A DNA stretch of 64,000 nt from Ceratothoa steindachneri. Taxonomy: Eukaryota; Arthropoda; Malacostraca; Isopoda; Cymothoidae. A program made the position numbers and the translations under genes. Numbering within the stretch: the first letter of the stretch is position 1; each line of letters begins with the position of its first letter. The notes beneath the pieces are model-generated. The model saw only the letters and a list, made by a program, of their open reading frames with translations. It searched no databases and was not told where the DNA came from. The stretch covers positions 77,745,313-77,809,312 of the forward strand of contig OZ018320.1 of NCBI GenBank assembly GCA_963969495.1, given 5' to 3'. This document shows positions 10,713 to 22,929 of this stretch, piece after piece.

Positions 10713-11190
10713 TCATCTGCCAATCCAGTTTAAACACCCTTTTCCTGCCCTCAGCACCATTGAGGCTCTCAGAAGAGGTTTTTGGGCCTCTGACTTAGCC
10801 CTATACACTTCCCGACTTGCCCTTCTTTTTGCTGCCAAGTATAATTCCTTACTCCCACCCTGCTTCCATGCCATAAACGATCTTCTTTTCTCCTTCACCG
10901 CAGCCCCAACTTCCTCATTCCACCACCAAGACGCCTTGTGTCTAAGTTAACCTCTTGACTATCCACAAACTAGTTCAGTGGCTTTTAGAGGGTTATCTTT
11001 GTCTCCCATAATGTTCACTCAAACTTCCGTCAGTCGCTCTATTCTCCGCTGCTAGTGTACCGAACTCCTCGTAAAAAACCTCCCTCACTTCCTGATTTTT
11101 AACCTTCCACACCTCCCTCCTTGCCTGCAATTTCCCTAACCAAAGGTCACACACCAGTACCAACCTCTCGGCAACCACTCCTTCAAATAT
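10713..11190 (-). pseudogene. EN-RT linker remnant of the RTE-like element
   Basis: Minus-strand frames 11190-10993 (VCDLWLGKLQARREVWKVKNQEVREVFYEEF) and 10898-10713 (MKEKRRSFMAWKQGGSKELYLAAKRRASREVY, partly shown) correspond to the end of the endonuclease and the helical linker before the RT in RTE-type polymerases. The WWWNEEV signature is encoded at about 10910-10930. Stops and shifts lie between the blocks. Confidence 0.55.
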
Positions 11191-11450
11191 GAAAACACAG
11201 TCCCTTAGGACAGGTTGGCGTGTGTTGGTGGGTTTCCTCGCCACGCCACGAAATCTGCGGCACAAGACGTACGCCTTCCAGGAGCAGCGGCGAGCATCTT
11301 TAAGACAGCGTCTTAGAACTGCCCTTGCCTGGTCCATGTTTCTTATGCTGAGGGAGATGGGTGCTGTAGTATCGGAAAGTTGTGCATTTCATATCGCGAA
11401 ATTCCTCAATACAAGGAAGAGACCACCATAGGATTGCCCGAGGGTTGGGG
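11190..11450 (-). mobile_element. Fragment of another I/Jockey-type element (EN-RT linker)
   Basis: The minus-strand translation gives WWSLPCIEEFRDMKC near 11445 and, in an adjacent frame, DQARAVLRRCLKDARRCSW and KAYV near 11340-11260. This resembles the PLPWWS ... RARARFRYISKHARRSSWRAYV linker of the I-type copies but is too divergent to be the same family. It ends abruptly at about 11200, where the RTE-like reading begins, so one element has probably inserted into the other. Confidence 0.5.
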
Positions 11451-11459
11451 GATAGAGGA

Positions 11460-12214
11460 GTGGGTAGTGGATGAAATTAGTGTTGAAGAAGGTTAGGGGT
11501 TGATCAACCGTGCAGAAATCAAACACCCTATGGCAGCAAGCACTGGCATCAGAGAAACCAGCCGATTTCGAAAGTTAAAATTTCATTTGCGATGCCAATC
11601 TCTGTTTCTTGCATGTAAGTTTGCGGTCTTCCTTCCAAAAATATCAAACCTTAATCAACTATTTTCTAAGGAACATTAATAAAACAAACTATATTTTTAA
11701 ATCCCTTTGTTTTGTTTTGTTTTGTCTATATTGGATTTTAATCATTGACATACACGGATAGCAATTTTGTATTCATTAAAAAGAATTATATTAATATAAA
11801 TAATGTTTCTTTTATCAACATTTCTCGGGTAACTTAGGCGAGACACTCGATAGATTTCGGTAGGAGAGACCTACACAAAGGCCATAGCAAAACACGAGTG
11901 GAATTAGAATAAAAGAATATTGCACAACAGGACAATATTTTGATTGAACTGAAATAAAAAGGGACTTTTTTTTCTATAATAAAATTTTCTATATTATTCT
12001 TACATTTTTGCTATTTAAAATAGCTTTCAAAGGTGGCAAAAAAATATATATATATTTATATATTTACAAATTTTGGTGAAAATTAACATATTAAGTGATT
12101 CTTACTTAAAAATTACAGGTATTGGGACTTTAAAAACAATATCTATCACTTAGAGTAAATTAAACAGTACTAGATCCGAATTATTTCAACAGACAAAACC
12201 TTGTGCAGCATTGC

Positions 12215-12312
<98 letters not shown>

Positions 12313-15200
12313 AAAACATGTATACATATAATGTGAAATACATTTACACCATTATTCTAATCTAGCACTGTTTAGATTTAAAATAAAACTAGATTTTAAG
12401 TATTGAATCTTTCAACCATAAAGATGATTATAAAAATATTTTTTTATTCACTAATGTCACATACGATTTAATAGTCCTAGGATTACACAACATCACTGAT
12501 CATAAAGTTTATGTTATTTTAAAAGTAATAATAATTTACTATTTTTACAAGTCACAGCTGCATTTTTATCAGAGTTTTTAAATTTTAATGGACGAAAACA
12601 AATTTAATTTTCTGAACGTGCGTGCAATGAGACGCTATTTTTTTTCTAAATAAGAGAATCCCTGGCTAAAGGCCTATCAAAATAGCAGAAGAACCAATAA
12701 TGGGTTCAGAGTTACTTTTCTTAAAGTAACCAAATAGAGCATACAATTTGTTTCATTTGATTGAGGGAAGAAAAGAAATGGGTGGAGCCTTCGAGGACAA
12801 TTTCACTTATTGTACAGACAATCAAGGGGACAGAGAGAATGAGAGGAAAAAAGTGGTAGGCGTTTATAATCACACTTTAAAGGCCTTTTTTATTTCTCGA
12901 ATATGGAAATAAAATTGATAGTGGCCACGAAAGCAATATCAAACTTCTTTGAACCTGAATACTGGGACTGCTAGTACGTACCACTACGAACAAATTTGCA
13001 CGTAGGACGCGAAGCTGATAATTTCAATTTTCTTTGACAAGGGGAGAACCATCAAATCTAAAATTTTGGTACTCGTCACCAGAGGAGTATCGTTAATGAA
13101 CAATAAAAAAAAATAATCTATGAACAAATAATTGTCTATAGTATAAAATCTAGATAACTTTATAACAAGCAGAACAATATTAACTATAAACAACTGATAA
13201 GGTCGATATAAACAAGTCAAAATTGCAAACAGAAACTCTGAACTCCATTAACGAAGGGAAAATGAAAGAATTGGATAGACAAGACCTGCCACACCAAGAT
13301 GGAAATGAGAAAGAAATACCTCACCAATATAAGTCTGTATTAAAACAAAAACCAAAATGCCCGACAATCCCGCGAAATGGAATGTTCCTATTTCTTAGTC
13401 TTTTTGCCTTAAATTAACCGAGGTTGCATCTTCGATGTTGAGGGGCAGAAATAAGCGATTAACAATGGTAACAATTCGTATTTCAGTCAAATATATTTTT
13501 CTTTTCTTCTTAAAACCTAACACGCACTTATCTAACTCTTGTTTTAATATTTCCAACAAAGATTCAACCTAGATAAGATTAGTAGGTAAGCTGCGATTGA
13601 ATTAAAAAAAAAAATAGCTCCTCATTGCTTGCAATATAACTAAATTACATTTTTAATTCATAGTCTGTTAGAGTACCAATTTAACAACAATACTAATATT
13701 TAATAAACTTTTTACATAAAATATATTTTTAAATAGTCAACATGATTAGTATTACAAAACTATGGACTGAGTAGAAATTGGAAGTCAATTATCTTAAACT
13801 GTATTTTAAAATATATTTCTAGTGCATATCACTGATAAATTTGGACCATCCAAACAATACCGAAGACCAGTCAGGCATTAAACTTATGCTCGAGTGCTTC
13901 CTGGGACCTTTAGCTGAGCGTGAATTCAAACTTAGATTCACTTTTTGATATGTTTTCTGGCGTTAGTCTGTAATAATGGAAAGGAGACATCCCGTGAATA
14001 AAAAGGAGACCGGAAAAGTACGAAATGACCAATGAAGCCCACCAAACTGGAGCTAAAGATCCCATTCCTGTTACAGTTTGAATTCTACTCGATTAAAGAC
14101 CAAGTAGCAGCAATATCTGGGGAACGATAAAAACTGGATGCAATTTTTTAAAAATTATATGGTTTCTTGTACAAAAAAATATGTATAAAATCTAATTCAC
14201 AACATCTACAATAAACCGTGAAAAGCCTTAAATATACATTTCTGTATTAAACTCGTTCTATTTCGGTATAAAGGAGTCTTCTTTAAACGAACTGGGAAAT
14301 AAATACATAAGAGTCTTAATGAAAGAACCTTTCGCACGTAGTAGTGAGTTTTGTACCAGTGGTATTGAGGATCCCTAGACCTAGAGGGGGAATAGGTTTA
14401 CCCAGTGGAGCGGTTAAAATTTATATACAACGGAATTGGGTGATGGCGAACAGCGAGAGGCACGACCAGTGAATAAAGGAGGGCGCTATTGATGAATAAT
14501 AATAATCAATTAATAACAGCATTTTAGCAGCCTTATTACACTAAGATGACAAAGTTGTTGGTAACAAAATGGTAGGAAGCAATTATATTTTTGTCCTAAA
14601 TCGCAACGATTTTCCCAACGAATGTAAGAATAAAGGTCTTCATCTTCCAGAAATGAGTCTTGATCCATACGGATGTGAGACTGGTGATTTGCAAGATGCA
14701 TGAGCAGTTTATTCAAAAAGGCAGTCCCTTAAGGGAAGCACCAGAGGGCGCTTTCAATTTGTTTTATATTCCATAAATAACAATGAGATTTTAAACTGAA
14801 AATGTGAACTTAATGTATTCACTCATTACTGGAAACAAAAACTACTTTTCATATAATTTAAGGCTTTGTCCCGCTATCTTTTGTTTCAAAGACAGAACAC
14901 ATTAAAAAAAATCGAGTCTCTGCATTGTGCATGATATGAACACAGCTTTCATTAACTTTAATATATTGTAGAGCCATACGACTTCTGAGAGGTGGGAAGT
15001 CTGCTCACGCCCGAGGACAGACTGCAAAGAAAAGGTAGAAGAATAATTATAAACATGGGTGCAATCGCATTTGAAAACAGTAGTCAAAACACTAGATCTA
15101 TGGAGTATACAAGGTCATACATAACCTTATGATAGGGTGGTAGGAGAAAATGGTGTATAACAATTTCTTTAAATTTTACTAATTTTGTTCTTTATTCTTT
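11460..15200. other. AT-rich non-coding stretch
   Basis: No convincing coding sequence, RNA gene or transposon domain was recognised. The region is strongly A/T-rich with many homopolymers. The only distinct structure is the (TA)n tract at 12217-12310. Short open frames here have no family signature and no codon-like pattern. It lies downstream of the ftz-f1 stop codon. Confidence 0.5.
12217..12310. repeat. (TA)n microsatellite
   Basis: About 94 bp of uninterrupted alternating TA. Confidence 0.97.
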
Positions 15201-15229
15201 TTCATATCGAAATTTACTAAATTGTTCTC

Positions 15230-16640
15230 TCGAGGCTTTCAAAGCCAGAGATAGCGAAAATATTTATGTTGCTGACCATTCTAGCAAATGTGTTCATGGG
15301 GGCATGAAGAAAGGGGCTACCTTTCTTACCCGTGGGTGTAGACGCTGTAGAGTCCACAGAGACCCTACGACGACACGAGTGAAGAATCTCATGTTCATAG
15401 ATGTTTTGGATAGTGACAACATTGGAACAAATCGTGTGCAGCGACGGAAGGATGTTTCTTTATGGGTCAACGTCTGGTGAAATAACGTTTAGGAGAGGGT
15501 TTGGGTGCAGGGATCAGATGGAATGCTGTGCTAGTGTGATGATTATTTGGTTTGCAATGTAGGCAAGATTTCAGGGTGCTCGAATACTTTGGAACCTTGC
15601 GTATGGTTTGTGGCGGAAGTTAGGGTATTACATACAGTAGCAAGAGTAGGGCGGGTTTCGTGTTGTGCTTGAGAAATTACGCTCCGCTTAAGTCGAAATG
15701 CTGTTTGACCGGGATGGCCACCACCTACATTTCGTAATGTAGGCGATTTATTTAGGTGATTTGAATGTATACTGTGACGAGAGTTGAGGCTTTATTTGCG
15801 TCTTTTGTTGTGTTCATGTGTGCGAGTGAAGTACCAAGCGCCCAACTTATACTAGCGTAGGCGAGTGTACTACTGTTCGTTGGTTTGGGTGTTGGATTTC
15901 TTGCTTGTCCCAATAAGATGCGTGCGAGTGCTTGTGGTGTGTTAATTTTTGTTTGATACGTGCTGTATGAATTTTAGTCTTGTCTCTAGAGCGACATCTA
16001 ACGCCTTTGGGGTTAGTTAAGGGCAGTTTTGTTATGGAACTTGCTTTGGCCGCCGATTGGCACATATACATCCTCCTCAGCGAGCTTTTTCAATGTCAAG
16101 GAGCAACTTGTTTGATAATGTATTGGTAAGATGGAAGTCGTACGCCTTCGCCGAAGACGTAGGGTGAGACAAATGATTTAGTAGGGGCGATCGTTATCAA
16201 GTTCACCTGCAGCCAGAAATCGATTTTAATGATAATTTATATTTAAGCTACTACTGGTTTAGGGTCGTACTTCTAGGCGAGCCACCTGGAGGAACAAGGT
16301 TCTCCCAGGACTCCGTGCATCTTCAGTTTTTTTTTCCTAAAGTAAGCGAGTGTTGAGTATGTTGTGAAAATGTGTTGTGTTGTAATGTTCCCGGTGTGAG
16401 CGAATGGAAATGTCTTTGCTGGTCATGCTGAAGCAGTGTGTAGTTTTGGACTGTGCATCAGAACCTAGCCAGAGGAGGCCTGTGTGTGCTGGGTTAGGGT
16501 GTTTATTCTGGATCGATGTCTAGCAGACCGAAAAAAAGCGTTAAGTAGATATTTTGGACTCAAAAAGTGAAGACTTGCTGTGTTGTGTGTGTGTGTTGTT
16601 GTTTTTTAACACCTTCGTAATAGGTTATGTATTCACTGAA
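15230..16640. other. GC-shifted block, possible decayed element, unrecognised
   Basis: Base composition changes to G/T-rich on the plus strand compared with the AT-rich flanks. Plus-strand translations are broken by stops. One piece reads YLGDLNVYCDES at about 15750, reminiscent of the GDxN motif of APE endonucleases, and other pieces are Cys/Arg-rich. No second motif confirms a retrotransposon, so the assignment stays open. Repeated TGTGTT and GTGAGTG-type words suggest some internal duplication. Confidence 0.3.
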
Positions 16641-17408
16641 TAAAAAAAAGATACAGGGACTACATAAAATTATTCCATCGGTGAAGTATACAAATGGAAC
16701 GATATATTTAGTGGAACCACCAAGTTGTGGGAGACACTAAATCATTCCCGTTTCCCTGAAAGTGACATTATGAGACCTCGAACAATTGACAGCTGTACTC
16801 TTTTATAGCAATTGATTCTTGAACATTCACTTATACTCTCTGGGTCTCAGCATTTATAATCCACAATTTTAATGGTAAAATTCGACAAATTTGGACAAAT
16901 TTTATAATACCACATAGCACAATCATTTCCTGGCGCGTCAATGCCAAAATAATTGATAAGTCCTGCGTTATTAATTTGCCCAGCCAATAGGACTGAATGA
17001 ACTCAGATTTTATCAGATTACCCAGCCCAAACGAGTGATGGTGATGATAATACAATTTAGAATGAATTCAGATTCTATCAGAGCGAAAGGACATCAATAG
17101 AGATTCCTAATCAACTTCAATTCTGAACAAAATCCAAGGACAAGAGAAATATATCTTTCGACCAGTTACCCAAAATTAGCATCTTAAAATACATACACAT
17201 TATAGCTACGTTAAAATAAGGAAAACTGTACCCCATCTATAGATACATATATAAATCATTTTTTCTCTGCAATAGAAAATTGCTTAAACTTCATACAATT
17301 ATAACCAAATGCAACAAAGTCAATTTTACTTCCCATACATCCGTTGTTGACTTACCGGATATCCGAAATATTTTTATGAAAACACTAAATGCCTTCAGCT
17401 TCCTGTTC
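16641..17408 (-). other. Region downstream of the ftz-f1 stop (3' UTR candidate)
   Basis: On the ftz-f1 strand this follows the TAA at 17409-17411 directly. It should hold the 3' UTR, but I could not assign a cleavage site. An AATAAA core occurs on the minus strand around 16502-16507. An imperfect direct repeat of about 23 bp (GAATGAACTCAGATT at about 16993, GAATGAATTCAGATT at about 17062) is also present. Confidence 0.35.
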
Positions 17409-17555
17409 TTATCTTCGTCTCGTGTGCAGCATTTCCATTAAGAGCGTTTGAGTTGGCGCAGCTCCATGAATATGCTTGTAATACAGATATCGCTCTCCAG
17501 TATCCGCGATATAGTGAAGTTCAGGCAGAAGTTCCATTAGCCGTTGGAATCGATC
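17409..17555 (-). CDS. ftz-f1: ftz-f1 terminal exon with AF-2 activation helix and stop
   Basis: The last coding exon starts after ttgaccccag in phase 0 and encodes 48 residues followed by TAA at 17409-17411. It begins DRFQRLMELLPELHYIADTG, has the YLYYKH motif, and ends APTQTLLMEMLHTRRR. LLMEML (residues 38-43 of the exon) is the AF-2 core helix that binds coactivators. The short basic tail after it is normal for NR5A proteins. Together the five exons encode a complete LBD of about 234 residues. The region to the left holds the 3' UTR. Confidence 0.93.
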   Translation of the reverse strand, partial: DRFQRLMELLPELHYIADTGERYLYYKHIHGAAPTQTLLMEMLHTRRR

Positions 17556-17824
17556 CTGGGGTCAAAACAAGAGTGGGAGAAGAGGGAAATACCAGTAATT
17601 AAAAAACTGCGCCAAAACCTCGTCCAATAAAGTAATAAGCATTTACCTTAAACTATGTTCTAAATTGAGATAAAATAGATCAAATATAGAAAGCTAAGGG
17701 TTCGAGCAAATAAAAAAACAGTGAATAGATGAGAATAGTTAACTGAAGAGAATAAAAGCGGACGGGCAGACGTCGTTGTAAAGACAAGTCGATATGAGAT
17801 TTATACAAAAATAGTGCAAACCGA

Positions 17825-18790
17825 CCAATGTTCCGAGATCACTCAGGGCGCTTTGTGAGTCGCTATAGATCACAATTCGGGAACGACGCGTAATCTCCTG
17901 TACCGAGCGGTGTATTGCGACCAGCTCGGCGGTTAAGACAGATGCCGCGGCTGGTAGATCCCCGCAGACTTCAAACTGAAGGGGTACGGCGTGGAAACCG
18001 AGCCCCTCCTAAGACTTGGAGCCATCCATATACACTGGCACGGATCCAGCGTGACACGAAGTGTGCTCCAAAAAGAATGAACTCAATACTCCCAGCACCG
18101 TAGAAGCTTTAGGAGCAAAGGCGTCGCGGTATATAGTCAAAGGTGGTAGCTACCAGAGATGCGTCATGGTCAGTACCAGAAACGCCAGCAGCTACACCGA
18201 GCTCTCGAAAGAGTTTCCTAGCCTTAAACTCAAAGGTCTTCGGGTATGACTGACGTCTCTCAGCGGCATAGACACCATAGAGATCGGCTGCGGATGCAGT
18301 GAGAGCCATTGATCACTGAAAGAGGCGCCACGTTCGCGCGTATAGGCGAATAATGCACCGGACACGGCGCAGAGCGAGTGACATCTCCCAAGCATCGACA
18401 AATAGGATTTCACTGACGAACTTGCGAAGGCACCAGTCGCCAGCGGAGAACAGTTTGGTGGATCGAGTCCACCTTCCGCAATACACGCTGGGCAGCGGAT
18501 GCATAAAACTCGCATCCGTATTAAAGCTTCGAACGAAAAAGGGATAAATAGAAAAACAAGGCAAAAGCCTTATCAGCACCCCAGGTGTTGAACGTCATGG
18601 AACGAAGAATGTCCATAGTTGGGGTACAAGAGACCATAAGGCTGTGAATATGAACCTTCAAAGTGAGGCGTCGGTCGAAAACAAGACCAATGAAATAGTG
18701 CGAATCCAACACTTCCAGGCAAACCCCGTTTAAGAACAAGTCTGGTTTGGGGTGGAGCTGTGGATGTCGGCAGAAGTGCACGAAGACTGG
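17825..18790 (-). mobile_element. I-type retrotransposon fragment (RT thumb to RNase H), copy D
   Basis: Truncated at both ends. From about 18790 it matches the copy B sequence just after the YVDD box (FVHFCRHPQL; FLNGVCLEVLDSHYF), then the connection region, then RNase H with TAELVAIHRSV and IYSDSQSALSDLG near 17840-17930. Frameshifts and stops break it. It lies in the last ftz-f1 intron, in the same orientation as the gene. It lacks poly(A), so it is a remnant of a larger insertion or a segmental copy. Confidence 0.8.
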
Positions 18791-19889
18791 CTCCTGCCGC
18801 AACAGGCTTTCCAGTTGGCATTCTAATTTTTAGGATGATGGTTTTAAATCTAATTGCATTATCTTCTGCAAAACTGTGGATAATTATTTTTGGCTGCTCA
18901 AGGTTCCGAACGAGATAAGGATCAGACCACATCTCCAAAAAATTTGATGACAATTTTATTCCTTTGTTTACAGCCATATCTTGGACGACTAAATATTTCT
19001 ATAATACAAATTTTCGTTATTTCATATGTATACGATAGTGAGCAGAATATGCTAAAATATTTTTTAAGTTTTCATTGCACTTTTAAAGAAAAATAATATG
19101 GTTATTTCACATTAATTAATAAAAAACCCCTCTTTGCTTCAATAAGGGCTATTTTCTTTGGCGTTTATCACATTAGCTCCTAGTGATACGGTAGTTCCCT
19201 CGCTTATAGAAACAACGGGTTCTTTATAACGTTTATATACAGGTTATTAATTATTTGTGCTCCCACGATGGCGTGTGGAATGGGTACACAAGGAAGACAG
19301 AACCGCGCGCGCTCTAGTGCGAATCCAGTATAATTCAAGGTCATTGCCGGAGTGTCTGCAGGTGCCGCGCGTGAACAGCTCGACGCTTGGTAACCAGTGC
19401 CTCGCGCCTCCGAGCAGAGAGACACGAGTCGGCAGCCCTGAACCGCGTCACTAGTCAAGAAAATCTTGATTCTATCCCAAAGATTCTCAGTGAGTCCCAT
19501 CTGGACTGTTATAACCCGAATTCATCAGCTGAATTCCATTATTCGAAAAATATTTAATGTATTAATGTGGGGCAGTTTCCCCTCTTAGAGGAATATGCCG
19601 TTTTCTTAATCATCCTATTGGTATATTTGAGCAACGAAACGCCTCTTTAGTATAGCAATACCTATCTCGGAGTTCATTATGGCCTTACTTAACAGTCTCA
19701 GTTGACATCATATTATGTATTTTACTCACATTCAGATGATTTACTATCAATAATATCAAAATTATCACAAACCAGCCTGGCAGCTGGACTGAAAATTAAC
19801 TTTTCAAAGACGAAAATAGTCATCAGTAGTTTTGCAGAAGATAAGGATTAAAATTAACTATCAAAATAACGTAGTACATTTTGTGACTC

Positions 19890-20035
19890 CTGCTGGGAAC
19901 ATGGAGATGGAAATCTGTAAAGGAGTAAAGTTCAGCTGGAGGAAGGGGGGGGGGGGAGCAAGCTACATAAATATGTAGCTTGCCTACCGAAGTTTACTTT
20001 TTTGCATATTTCCATCTCCATGCTTAAAAGGTCAA
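19890..20035. repeat. Small fold-back element
   Basis: The sequence at 19898-19945 (CATGGAGATGGAAAT...GTAAAG) recurs inverted at about 19990-20028 (ATTTCCATCTCCATG). An inner inverted pair, AAGCTACATA and TATGTAGCTT, occurs around a G-run at 19946-19957. It looks like a short hairpin-type non-autonomous element. No coding content. Confidence 0.55.
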
Positions 20036-20250
20036 GTGTTTAACCAATGGATCTGACCAGTTCTAACAGACGGAGGGTTAAACTTGGACTGCGAATACGA
20101 AACAAACTCAGAAACTAACCAGGAACGAATGAAGGATAGAGTAAAGAGAAAAGTTCTGAAGTGGGAATGGGCAGGGAACATTGGTAAAAGAAATGACAGA
20201 AATTTGACGAAAGAAATTCTAAATTGCACACCCTTTATACATAAAGAGAC

Positions 20251-20676
20251 ACAAATATATATAGTACAAGAAAGAGAAATTGGACGCGAATGAGCAATGA
20301 GACAAGAAACAGGAGTTTTTTAGAGGTAAGAGAAAGGGACATTAGAAGAAGACTAGAATCAAAGAGAGCAGAGGGCGGCACAATGAAGGCAATCCTTTAC
20401 CGAGAAAAACACGAACCCGGGTCTGCTGATTGCCGGTCAGAGCATCTGACCGGCAATCAGCAGACCCGGGTTCGAGTCCCGGCCAGGAATTTCAAACTTT
20501 TTTGCCCTGGCGTTGTCTCTGTCTTCTCGGTAAAGGATTGCCTTCATTGTGCCGCCCTCTGCTCTCTTTGATTCTAGTCTTCTTCTAATGTTCCTTTCTC
20601 TTACCTCTAAAAAACTCCTGTTTCTTGTCTCATTGCTCATTCGCGTCCAATTTCTCTTTCTTGTACTATATTGTTA
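20251..20676. repeat. Long palindrome with a tRNA-like core (inverted SINE-like element)
   Basis: Arms of about 180 and 240 bp are inverted copies of each other around 20433-20438. The inner 28 bp of each arm match perfectly. The right arm contains a T-arm with perfect pairing (CCGGG-TTCGAGT-CCCGG, 20466-20482), an RNA polymerase III B-box. Just before it are AGAGC and an anticodon-arm-like hairpin, so the right arm resembles a tRNA-derived SINE with a 190-bp body. The left arm lacks about 45 bp including half of that T-arm. It lies in a ftz-f1 intron. Confidence 0.75.
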
Positions 20677-20804
20677 TATAGTCTGCAATGCAAGGTTTCT
20701 GCACCTTTGTTTCTGTCTTCAAAATTGTTTTGAAAGGCAGAAAATAAATATGGCGAAAGCCCTGTGGTGGTTGTTATCACCCGCAGAACTTGCATTTGCT
20801 CCTT

Positions 20805-20806
<2 letters not shown>

Positions 20807-20883
<77 letters not shown>
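20807..20883. repeat. (TA)n microsatellite
   Basis: About 77 bp of alternating TA, next to the palindrome at 20251-20676. Confidence 0.95.
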
Positions 20884-20890
<7 letters not shown>

Positions 20891-21138
20891 GCCACTTTGC
20901 ACTCGGTATGTAATTTGGGCACCAATGTTAATGGAGACCTAACTCGGCGCCTAAGTAAAATCCCTTACAAGTAATGGATCTCACTCTCGTCTCAGAAGAC
21001 ATAGAACTTCATTAATATCAACCATTTTACAGATTACATTTAAACTTGCAACCACCGCACATTCTTGCATAGTTGCGACTAAACAAATAACTTATCGCAG
21101 CGAGAAAATGGAAAATATTTTTATTCCAAATTTAAAAC

Positions 21139-21263
21139 ACTTTACACAATGAAATGTAAAGAAACGAACCCAAAAATGTAATTGTACACAATAAAAAAAG
21201 TAAAGAAACGAGCCAAAAAATGTAATTGTACACTATGAAAAGTAAAGAAACGAACCCAAAATG
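21139..21263. repeat. Tandem repeat, about 43-bp unit, nearly 3 copies
   Basis: The core GTAAAGAAACGAACCCAAAA followed by ATGTAATTGTACAC occurs three times with few differences, ending 48 bp before the helix 10 exon of ftz-f1. Confidence 0.85.
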
Positions 21264-21310
21264 TATCTGTTAAACTATTACCATTTAAAAACATTGTGGA
21301 ATATAGTCAC

Positions 21311-21411
21311 CTGGTCTTCTGGGTACACGGCGTGGCAGTAATCCGTCAACGTTTGCTTGATTTGCTCGTGCGCGGCAGCCACGGATCTTCTGTCATTAAG
21401 AGTCCGGATGT
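21311..21411 (-). CDS. ftz-f1: ftz-f1 exon, ligand-binding domain helix 10 region
   Basis: A 101-nt exon, too short for ordinary open-frame searches, between cctacag|AC and CAG|gtgact. With the G from the previous exon it reads DIRTLNDRRSVAAAHEQIKQ, then TLTDYCHAVYPEDQ. This corresponds to the LBD segment that in Drosophila-type FTZ-F1 reads VQAALLDYTLTCYP-like, around helices 9-10. The phases fit on both sides (2 nt plus 33 codons). It was identified from splice sites, phase and similarity by eye, so edges are firm but not tested against transcripts. Confidence 0.88.
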
Positions 21412-22929
21412 CTGTAGGAAGAGGAGAAACTAAATACACGATCGTATACATTGTATATAAATGAAATTATTTCATAACGAAAAATCAAATTCAGGACCTA
21501 AGTCGCGTGCTCTCAATTATTCTGACTTTTGACCTTATAACCTGACGACATTCAAAACTTTCAACTAGTGCACGCGACTAATTAAAAGAAATGGTATGGG
21601 TTTTACCACCTATCTACACTCATTCAATATCCTTTATTGTGGGGGACCTACTCATTAACGTGGATTGCGAACCACGGTTAGCTAGAGCGTATGGCTGTCA
21701 CTGTGAAGTCAAGCCGAATCGCGACTCCATCCGGAGACTAATCACACCCGATGTGACTTAACTTCTCTAAAAGCAATGTTCCCCGCGGATAAATCGTATG
21801 TATCCCTTAATAATAATAAGCATTTATGAATGGCGTTCTTCACCGCCACGGGCAATCACTGAGCGTTTGCCAATCAACTAAGGAAAAAATGCTGGCGAGA
21901 AGAGGTTGGTCTTTAAGGTAACGCTTGGAGACAATAGAGCATTTTATGAAACTTTAGCGGATTAAAAGGGGTGTATCGAACAGAGGCACAACCTAGGGCC
22001 GGTCTTTAATTCCAGCACCGAGAACCAGTACTGGAATGTTTTCCGGTCAGGAAATGCAAGAGATGTCGTCATCGTGAAGTAGGTTGTACTTTAGAAATGG
22101 TAGTCATAGACTGCGAATTACTACCCACTCTGGCAAACGCTTGCGCCTGTAAGTATCCGAACCAGGAAGGTGCACCCACGCACGTTGATGAGTGACCCAT
22201 CGGAATGGCAGGAATCTAGCAGTCAACAACTCGCTACGGCAAACATCTCAATTTCATTTTAATTATACTGACTATAAAAACTGAATTCCTTTATTATTTG
22301 AGTCTATTGGAAAAGGATCGTGGAATATCATGTCAGAAATGTCAATGATAAAAGCCAGGTAGTTTCAAAAATCTTTGTGAGTCTTTTGAACCAAATCGAG
22401 GTTAATGAAGACGATTTATCTAGATTATAGTGAGCGGAGACGAGACTTAAATTCTTCAAATCTACATGCAATCGTAGAAGGTGAAGTAAACCCGTAAGTT
22501 TAAACTAGAGATATCAGCTAACGAAGTAATGGTTACAATTTTTCGGGAATACGAAGGCATAATTTACAGTACAATATTATGAGAGTATTCTGAAGACGCC
22601 GAAAACAAATTGCTGCATAAAGACTGGGAGACGAATAACGATGAAACTTTTCATCATGACAATGCCCCTGTTTATTTTTCAAGAGAGGAAACAGGAATTG
22701 ATCTTAACTCATTAACAGAAGCCAGAAGAGCAGCATTGAGATGGTGACAATCAAAAGACTCAGGTTCTTGCAAGAACACTTGTCAAGTATTTTTACTTGT
22801 ATACCACAGGCTGGTCAGTGAATATTTAAGATTTGTCACATAATGTCGAGTAGAGTGAAGGGGGCGAACGCAGTATAATGGAAATTTTTTATTCAGATAC
22901 TAGTTTGAGAGATTCTTGCTACTATCCTG

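Larger units (their letters stand above)
9280..11190 (-). mobile_element. RTE-like non-LTR retrotransposon, 5'-truncated and decayed
   Basis: A second retrotransposon type runs on the minus strand. From about 11190 it shows the end of an endonuclease and a linker (CDLWLGKLQARREVWKVK, then TWWWNEEV-like WWWNEEV at about 10920), followed by an RT with a characteristic VDMEKTFDRVPRDVVRWA, GVHQGSVLSPLLF and YADDLVLIAED. A Cys-rich finger follows. The wording of these motifs matches the RTE/RTE-X style of element and differs from the I-type copies. The endonuclease catalytic part is missing and several stops and shifts are present. Confidence 0.7.
17556..21310 (-). other. ftz-f1 last intron
   Basis: Intron between the terminal exon and the helix 10 exon, about 3.75 kb. 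It contains an I-type retrotransposon fragment, a G/C-rich stretch at 19260-19440 that I do not recognise, a small fold-back near 19.9 kb, the SINE-like palindrome at 20251-20676 and a (TA)n tract. Donor and acceptor dinucleotides are canonical (gt at 21310, ag at 17557). Confidence 0.85.
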
